DNA from: Stomorhina lunata
Taxonomy: Eukaryota; Arthropoda; Insecta; Diptera; Rhiniidae
Assembly: GCA_933228675.1 (NCBI GenBank)
Contig: OW121742.1
Coordinates: 127,077,983 to 127,141,982, forward strand
Reading direction: 5' to 3'
Length of the DNA stretch: 64,000 nt
In this document: piece after piece, positions 57,500 to 64,000 of the stretch
How positions within the stretch are numbered: the first letter of the stretch is position 1
How the letters are laid out: every line of letters starts with the position of its first letter
Translations under genes and position numbers: made by a program
The notes under the pieces: model-generated
What the model was told of the DNA's origin: nothing
The model's database searches: none
Seen by the model: the letters and a program-made list of their open reading frames with translations, nothing else

Positions 57500-59354
57500 A
57501 AATGTCGAAATGTTCACAAAATTAAATGCACATTTCTAAGCATTCAAAAAAATTTCGACAGTAGGTTCAAATTTTACCTCAGACGGACTATAACGTATTC
57601 ATGTTGGTTTTTAATCATATTGCATTCGTTTAGGCGGTTCGAAATAAGTAAACTTAAAAATATTGCATACTTTTAGGATATTTGAAATAATATTCTTAAG
57701 ATGTCTTAAATTAATATTAAAGTGAGAAGCGATATATCCTATGATTTTCATTTTTACGCATTTGGCTTTGGTTTTGAGTAAACAAAAAAAAAATAATATT
57801 GTATTCTTTAAAGATTAAAGTCCAATGTTTATAAATTTTCAATAAAGAATGATTGCAATCAATATCTTTCTCATTTAAAATAAAAACCTTTTCATTGAAT
57901 ATTTCCCATTCTTAAAACCAATTTCAATTATAACAATTCAATTCTTTTGTTTTTCAATTTTTTTATTTAAAATCCTGGCGAATCCTTGGCTTGTCAATCA
58001 TCATTTTGACTACATACGAATAAACAGAAGACTTTATATGACTAAGTCATGTGCAATTGAGAGATGCTGTTGCAAGTGGCATGTTGCATGTCTTACAAAA
58101 ATCAACGATGCGTACAAAGCTACATACCAACATCTAATAATGTTTTCAAAAATATTTATAATACAAATTTTCTGCCACTGCCACTACCACAACAAAAACA
58201 AAATTTCTATTGTTTGAAAAACAAAATTACAGTAGAGCACCTTCTCTAAATGATTTCATGATTTTGGTTTAATTTTTTGTCTTACAAAATCTGAACAAGT
58301 TAAATGCATTTGCCAGGATTATAGATCCTTGCAGTTTTTTTCCTTTTATTTTCTCGTATTTTGTTGTAATAATGAAATTTTCCTCATGAGTTAATTTTAA
58401 CAATAAATGCGCTCGATTGAATGCAATTTAGTACAAAATGAGTCCTGTTGTGTGTTTTTTTTTAATATTATCCTTTTCATTTCTATCTACTTATACTTTT
58501 TTTGTGTTAACTCGTATAAGTAAATTTTTCAGATGTGGTTGTTTGACTGTTTAGCTGCAGTCTTTTAAGCCACTTGAGCTAACGCTTGGAGATGTTTATG
58601 TTCAGAAATCCCTTTTCATTCCTTAATTTTTAAGCAGCCATGATGATGTTAGCAATTTTTGTCCTTTATCCTTTGTTTTGTCTACATATGTGGCATTAAC
58701 TTTTGTTTTTTTATTTTTATGTTCAATACTTTCTTTTCATATTTTTTTTTCTGTTTCGACTTTTGCCTTTTGTTTTCCCTTGATTATTTTTTAATAAACA
58801 ATTTGTTAATTTTATTTAAGTAGTCCAGAAGGAGCTTATAGTGAAGACAGAGTCAACTGTGTAATTAGATGCTGGTTACAGCATCATTTTATGACTTAGC
58901 TAATTAGATTTGTTAATGTTCTTAATAATTCTCTTTATATTTTTGTTTAGTTCCTGTAATTATATGAGAATTTTGATAATTCATTTTATTTAATTGATAT
59001 TTTTTTAGCGCTGCTGTTGTTTTTTTTTCTTTTTGGTTCAACGTCAAAGGATTTAATTAGATTAAATAACTCTTTATTGTCATGATTTATAATGATGGAG
59101 AAACTGTGAAAACCCCAAATTAACTAGTGGGAGCTAAATTAGAAAAAGACTTTGATGTTAAGAAGAATTATTTGAAATAAACGTAAGTTAATACCTTAGA
59201 TCAGTCATCTCTTACACTTTTTAACTCTTAGACATTGAAACTAGGAGGTTGTCCTTTTGCATTTTACCGTTAGAATTACCAATTATTTATATTCAGAAAT
59301 AATCGTTGCAAAAAATGTATGTCTTACCACATAAATTGCTTTAAAACTCCTAAA
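57500..59354. other. AT-rich unique DNA, no gene supported
   Basis: A 61-codon frame at 58064-58249 has no recognised domain. Confidence 0.5.
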
Positions 59355-59367
59355 AGTATGCAGCAAG

Positions 59368-59574
59368 AATGATGATGCTGCCGTCCCATCGCATCTTATG
59401 CAATCCCTGGAGAGTATTGACTCTCTCGGTGTTGCCGAAGAGGTGATGAACATGGAGGCTGACGAGGAAGTCCTCCTGAACCGCGACCCTGAGGACGAGA
59501 ATCAGGATGACTTTAACGTCACGATCATTCCCCTAACCTTTTCAGAGGATGATGATGAAGATAACGCAAGTTAA
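59368..59574 (+). pseudogene. Loa-type ORF1 C-terminal fragment
   Basis: An open stretch of 68 codons ends in an acidic run (FSEDDDEDNAS) before TAA. It directly precedes the endonuclease region, as ORF1 does in Loa elements. The beginning is missing. Confidence 0.5.
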
Positions 59575-60375
59575 TCTTCATCGCTCGAAGGCGGTATCTG
59601 CTGTCATCGTGGGAGGATCTAGCGTTAATCCCAGGGCCCTGGATCAACCGTGACAGTATCTGTGGATTATCGCTTAAAAGCTTTAAGCTAAAACACACCA
59701 ATGGAACAGGTAGGCCAAGGGCGCGTATTTAAGCAAAGAGTTAATATCTTCATTCTTTAATATCTTCATTTCCGACTACAGTGATGAAGGTACCACCGTA
59801 TCGGCTTGGGAGACTAAGACAGGCTCCATACTGGTCTCCTCGTGCTACCATGATCAACCAGCCCACCACCTAACGCTCTGGTTCGCAAAACAGTGGACCT
59901 GGCACATAGGCAAAACCTGCCATTGGTTATAGGAGCTGACGCGAATGCACATCACGTCATTTGGGGAAGTTCTGAGACAAACACAACAGGTGAGTCAATT
60001 TTTGATTTTATTCTTTGTAACAACTTAGAGATAGTTAACTCCTGGTAAGAACCCACATTTGTTGTTGCTAACAGACAGGAGATGCTCGACATTACGATAG
60101 TTAGCACCATGCACTCAGTTGTGATCAAGAACTGGAAGGTCTCAAACGACTGCTTTTTTTCGGATCATCGCTATATTGAATTTGAAATCGTTAGAAACCC
60201 ACTTTCCAGATTGTAAACCTCTATGTACGAACAAAGCCACTAATCACATCGTCTTCGAGTCCACTCTGATCCCTCTTACTAGGGAAAGAATCCAATGGGC
60301 TCTTGATAGCCGTATAAAGCTGCGGATCCTGATGGTATTATTCCAGCAGATCTTCAATATAATACCGATCTCTTA

Positions 60376-60681
60376 ATGCCTTGGCTTCTTCTGTTATATG
60401 AAGGTTGTCTTAGACTATCTCATATACCAGAAACCTGGGCTAGGTGCAACGTTGTCTTTATCCCCAAAGCAGATAAAACTTCACATACGAAACCGAAGAA
60501 TTTCAGGCCTATTAGTCTCTGCTCCTTCCTTCTTAAAACTTTGGAAGCATATATTCGTGCTTCAATTGATCCAAAGCTCCTGTCTAGTTCACAGCATGGC
60601 TATAACAAAGGCAAATCTGTTGAGACTGCACTCCACTCACTAGTAAGTCATATTAAAAAATCTCTTGAGTTCGGCGAATAG
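60376..60681 (+). pseudogene. Loa-type reverse transcriptase fragment
   Basis: This is the longest intact RT piece, 101 codons. It has WARCNVVFIPKADK (RT motif 0/1 region), NFRPISL and SSSQHGYNKGKSVETALHSL, then a stop after SLEFGE. The expected continuation (FLDIEGAFN region) appears as GAFNILSAMEDLRVDKS in the next sequence, after the stop. Confidence 0.75.
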
Positions 60682-61239
60682 AAGGCGCCTTTAACATTTT
60701 ATCGGCAATGGAGGACTTAAGGGTCGATAAATCCATTATCTCGTTTGTAGATAAGCTCCTCACCTACAGAGTCATTAGCTCAACCATGGGCACTGCTACA
60801 ATCTATAAGGTAGCATGTCGAGGTACTCCACAAGGGGGTGCACCAGCACCTCTTTTGTGAAACCTTGCCATAAGTAAACTACTCACTGAATTATATTCTC
60901 TGAGATTCTGCACCATCGGATACGATGTCCATGCCAAATATCTGAGGGTCATTCTGGACTCAAAACTGTCCTGGAGTCTAAATCTTATCAACACTGCCTG
61001 GCTCTTTGACAAGTTAAGCACAGGCCCTGCACTCGCCAAGGCACACTAGAGGGACTATTTTAACAAAATTTTAAGATCTACCGGTGTCTTAAGAACGACT
61101 CCATCTAAAGCTCTCTTCGCCATGTTAAACTGGCTCCTAGTCGAACTAATGGCAATGCAAATTGCACTTAACCGTCTCAGAACTATTGGAACCTGGTCCC
61201 ACTCACAAACCGTGCTGTAGGATTTTATTACAAGATACC

Positions 61240-61375
61240 GTTATTTTTTTATTGTACCTTTGTGTACTTAACTTTGTTTCGGACTTAGTTGGGTACGTTA
61301 AAATAAATAACTTTTGTGTGTGCTTAAGTTCAGTACAATATAATTAGGTACTGTTTTTTTTGCGAACTTTGGATT
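61240..61375 (+). repeat. Interspersed repeat, copy 1 (GTACTTAACTTTGTTT type)
   Basis: About 120 bp match 63290-63408 in reverse orientation. Shared words are TGTACTTAACTTTGTTT, GGACTTAGT, AAATAACTTTTG, TAAGTTCAGTACA and AGGTACT. It directly follows the end of the Loa-type remnant. Confidence 0.65.
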
Positions 61376-63285
61376 ATATATTTACGCTTATAAGTTTCAA
61401 ATGATATTACAGAATTGTAACTGTTGGAAAGCTATTTTTTGATCAATGAAGTGCTTACAAAATTCGTTATGACTTGACTATTTTTTTAACCACATCAGCA
61501 CTCAACATGTCGCTTTTAATTATTGCCCAATAAACCGCTTCAAAAGAAGATACGCTCTTTTTTTCCTGCTAAGAAATTGTAAATTAATTTACTAATTGCT
61601 TCTACTCATCGATCAATTTCTTAATGCCAACATTAAGTCATTATCCTGTACGCAACAAACTCTTAAACACACACATACATGCATATTGAAACCCTGTTAA
61701 ATGAATATGCATTCATGCAACAAAAGTGCGTACAACCAAAGAGTCTGTGGCGTCATCATAAATTTGGTTCGTTGTTGGATTTTTTTTTTTAATAAAATGA
61801 CAAAACTGAAAGACTGAGACTGAAATGCATCCCATAAGGCAACAACGGCAACAGAAAAACTGCAGCAAGTGCAACAATACAATTAAAATTGCATTCGCAT
61901 CTAATTAATTTGTATGCTAAAAAGATTGATTATAAATGAAGTGCAAGTATGTCGAGCAGTCACAGTGACGACATTTAGTTTTTCGTTGCATTTTAAACAA
62001 CTACCAAAAGTCTATTGATTTCTTGAAAACTCCTCACATGATTTTGTTTCGGGTCTGACAAATATAATTTACAATTCCACCCAAAAAGCAGGCGAATTTT
62101 GAAAAACAATGTGGTAAACCGAATTTGGTGAACTGATTTCATACAATGCCTGTAAAAGGCATGTTTTGTCATGATTAAACATGCATAATTTTGTTCAAGT
62201 TTTATGAAAAGAAATGCAAAATGTCTGCAAGAGCAAAGAAACAACAACTAAATGCATTGCATTTAAACAATCCTTTTTAGCATAAGGATAAGAAAAAATG
62301 TTTTGTTTTTATTTTGACAGTGTATGTGTGAGTTGAATTACGACTAACAAAAACTGAGTAGCTTTAGGTTATGTAAATCACAGAAGTGTCACCTTTCAAC
62401 ACCCCCTTGCTACACATACACATAAATTTTTCAAAATCCTAAGAGTAAGGGCTTAAAAATCGCCTTTGTCTACCCAAAAATGTGTGATGATGACGTTCTT
62501 TTAATTTGCCCTAAAGTACTTGATATGATTTCCATATAAAGATTTCATTCTCACATACATTTAGGCGTTTTAATTTAAGTTGGCTTTTGCCAGCTCTATT
62601 ATACTCACTCTCTCTCTTATTTTGGGACTAAGTGCCTCGTAATGCAGTCAGGTATTATATGTTCAAACGCTTAAGTAAGAGTCATGTTGCATTAGTATTT
62701 TTTTTTCGTTTTGTATTTCTATTTGAAAAGGGTTGCATCTAGACAAAGTATTAAACAATACTTGCAACATTGGCTTTTAACGCTTAAATAAGCTTAATTG
62801 AATTTCTTAGATTATTGCTGGCATTATAACAGGAACTGGCTGCATTAAGCTATGTAAAAGGATTCTCTTAATTAATATCTCAAAATAGGAGGTGTAAGAA
62901 GAAAATATAAAATTTGATTTGCATAAGTAAGAAAAGGATTTGTTTGGATACGTGTAGAAGCATTTGGAGGTTATAAGGATAATTGATATAAAGACTGAAA
63001 AGTTTTTGGAAGTAGAGAATGAGTTTCTTGATTGCTTAGATAAGCAGGTTCATATATTTCCCGATTAAGAATTTCGATATTGAAAATTAATAGAAGTTAC
63101 CAATTTAAAGTTCATAAATCATTTTGCATACTTTATGGAGCTTTCTTGAAAAATTTATTGAAATCATGTTTATTGTACATTAAATAGTTAAAAAAATAAA
63201 AGCTTTTCTTACACGATTCCAATGGTTTTATTTCTCTCAAGTTGCCCAAACAAACAGCTTATATACATAATATACCTAAAAGCAA
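61376..63285. other. AT-rich unique DNA, no gene supported
   Basis: Only short frames without domains are seen. Confidence 0.5.
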
Positions 63286-63475
63286 GGTTCGAAAAAAGTA
63301 CCTTATTATAATGTACTGAACTTACGCTCACCCAAAAGTTATTTAGTTTAATGTGCCACACTAAGTCCAAAACAAAGTTAAGTACAATAACGTACCGTTT
63401 TCGAAGATTTTAGAGTACTTTTAGTTAACTTTAGAGTACAATAAAGTACTATGTTGCGAATTTTTTAGACAAATT
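63286..63475 (-). repeat. Interspersed repeat, copy 2, inverse orientation
   Basis: This is the reverse complement of the 61240-61375 repeat, with similarity over 63290-63408. Beyond it the words AGAGTACAATAAAGTACT and AGAGTACTTTTAG continue a GTAC-rich pattern that is not clear in copy 1. The element may be longer here. Confidence 0.6.
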
Positions 63476-64000
63476 ACTTGTGGCTGCGTTCGTAATATTT
63501 TAACGAAGTATTGTTGCTGTGCATTCATAAATAACTCATATATTTTCATAAAATACCACAACAGAGTTGAAGAACAATATTTCATTCTGACGAAATAAAC
63601 AGCGATTTTAACATGTAGTTTTTGTTAAATAAATTACTTGGGGATATAAAAGTGCTGGCTAATAGCTAAGATAAAAGCAACCATCAACCCACTCTAAAAT
63701 AGTTCATGTTTTAGGCATTTTACCACCTTGGAAACAGTCTATCAATTTGGAACTGCTGTTACGTTTTTCCTTTAAAAACGTGGAAGGGATTTTTTTGCAA
63801 ACAACCGAAAACAAAATTAAAACACTTTAAGTCGTTTAACAAAGTTTTATTAATCGTTTTATTAACTTTTTAGAGTAAGTTCACTTGTAACACAAATCAC
63901 AAAAACTCTAAACAAACTTGTCGCTTTACAAATATTCTTAGTCACACTGTTCTCTTATACGCGTCTCAATTAAAACTGTTCCCACAATATTCCATCGGCC
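63476..64000. other. AT-rich unique DNA, no gene supported
   Basis: Nothing recognisable before the window ends. Confidence 0.5.

Larger units (their letters stand above)
59355..61230 (+). mobile_element. Decayed Loa-clade non-LTR retrotransposon
   Basis: The frame ending at 59574 (acidic tail EDDDEDNAS) resembles the end of ORF1. An endonuclease domain follows with VSAWETKTGSILVSSCYHD and LPLVIGADANAHHVIWGSS, including the GADANAHH catalytic-type motif. The RT region has FIPKADK, FRPISLCSFLLKTLE, SQHGYNKGKSVETALHSLV and GTPQGGAPAPLL. After an internal deletion that removes the YADD palm motif, the frame resumes with AKYLRVILDSKLSW and STGVLRTTPSKAL. These are typical of Loa-type elements. 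Frameshifts and stops between domains show it is inactive. Confidence 0.85.

Overview
This window looks like non-coding, repeat-dominated DNA from a dipteran, probably a calyptrate fly of the blow fly, house fly or stable fly kind. The evidence is very AT-rich sequence, a TATA/Initiator/DPE core promoter of insect type, a CAAAATGG start context, decayed non-LTR retrotransposons of Loa, R1 and jockey type, and a Helentron-like element with (TA)n and (GTCT)n blocks as described in Diptera. The species assignment is inference. There is no rRNA gene, no CRISPR array and no bacterial-style operon. Almost every long open frame is an artefact of tandem repeats.

Only one convincing protein-coding gene is visible: a single-exon 122-residue protein at 21813-22181. 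It has a TATA box, an Initiator and a correctly spaced DPE upstream, and K-box-like motifs in its presumed 3' UTR. I do not recognise its family. Two short candidate exons (17035-17122 and 52160-52208) are weaker guesses that would fit the window being partly intronic.

Layout: 0.4-3.1, 5.3-6.8, 9.2-10.7, 17.5-18.2, 20.4-21.0, 29.4-30.4, 33.7-35.9 and 41.5-42.0 kb are arrays of AT-rich minisatellites of about 30 bp built on a CTATAG or GTATAG core. Several carry nested inverted-repeat elements. At 19665-21152 one array lies inside a hAT-like element with TIRs and a near-perfect 8-bp target duplication. An 11-bp satellite fills 23.26-27.67 kb, and decayed relatives lie at 17.26-17.45 and 18.33-18.62 kb. 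A 12-bp satellite fills 44.09-48.43 and 48.93-49.61 kb, split by a 5'-truncated R1-clade insertion, and appears again in opposite orientation at 53.4-54.86 kb. A Helentron-like element sits at 38.43-39.20 kb. Decayed jockey-type and Loa-type retrotransposons lie at 56.55-57.50 and 59.36-61.23 kb.

The genes do not form a pathway here. What links the window is repeat biology: satellites at different ages, transposons that carry or sit in the arrays, and inverted copies that could fold or produce double-stranded RNA if transcribed.
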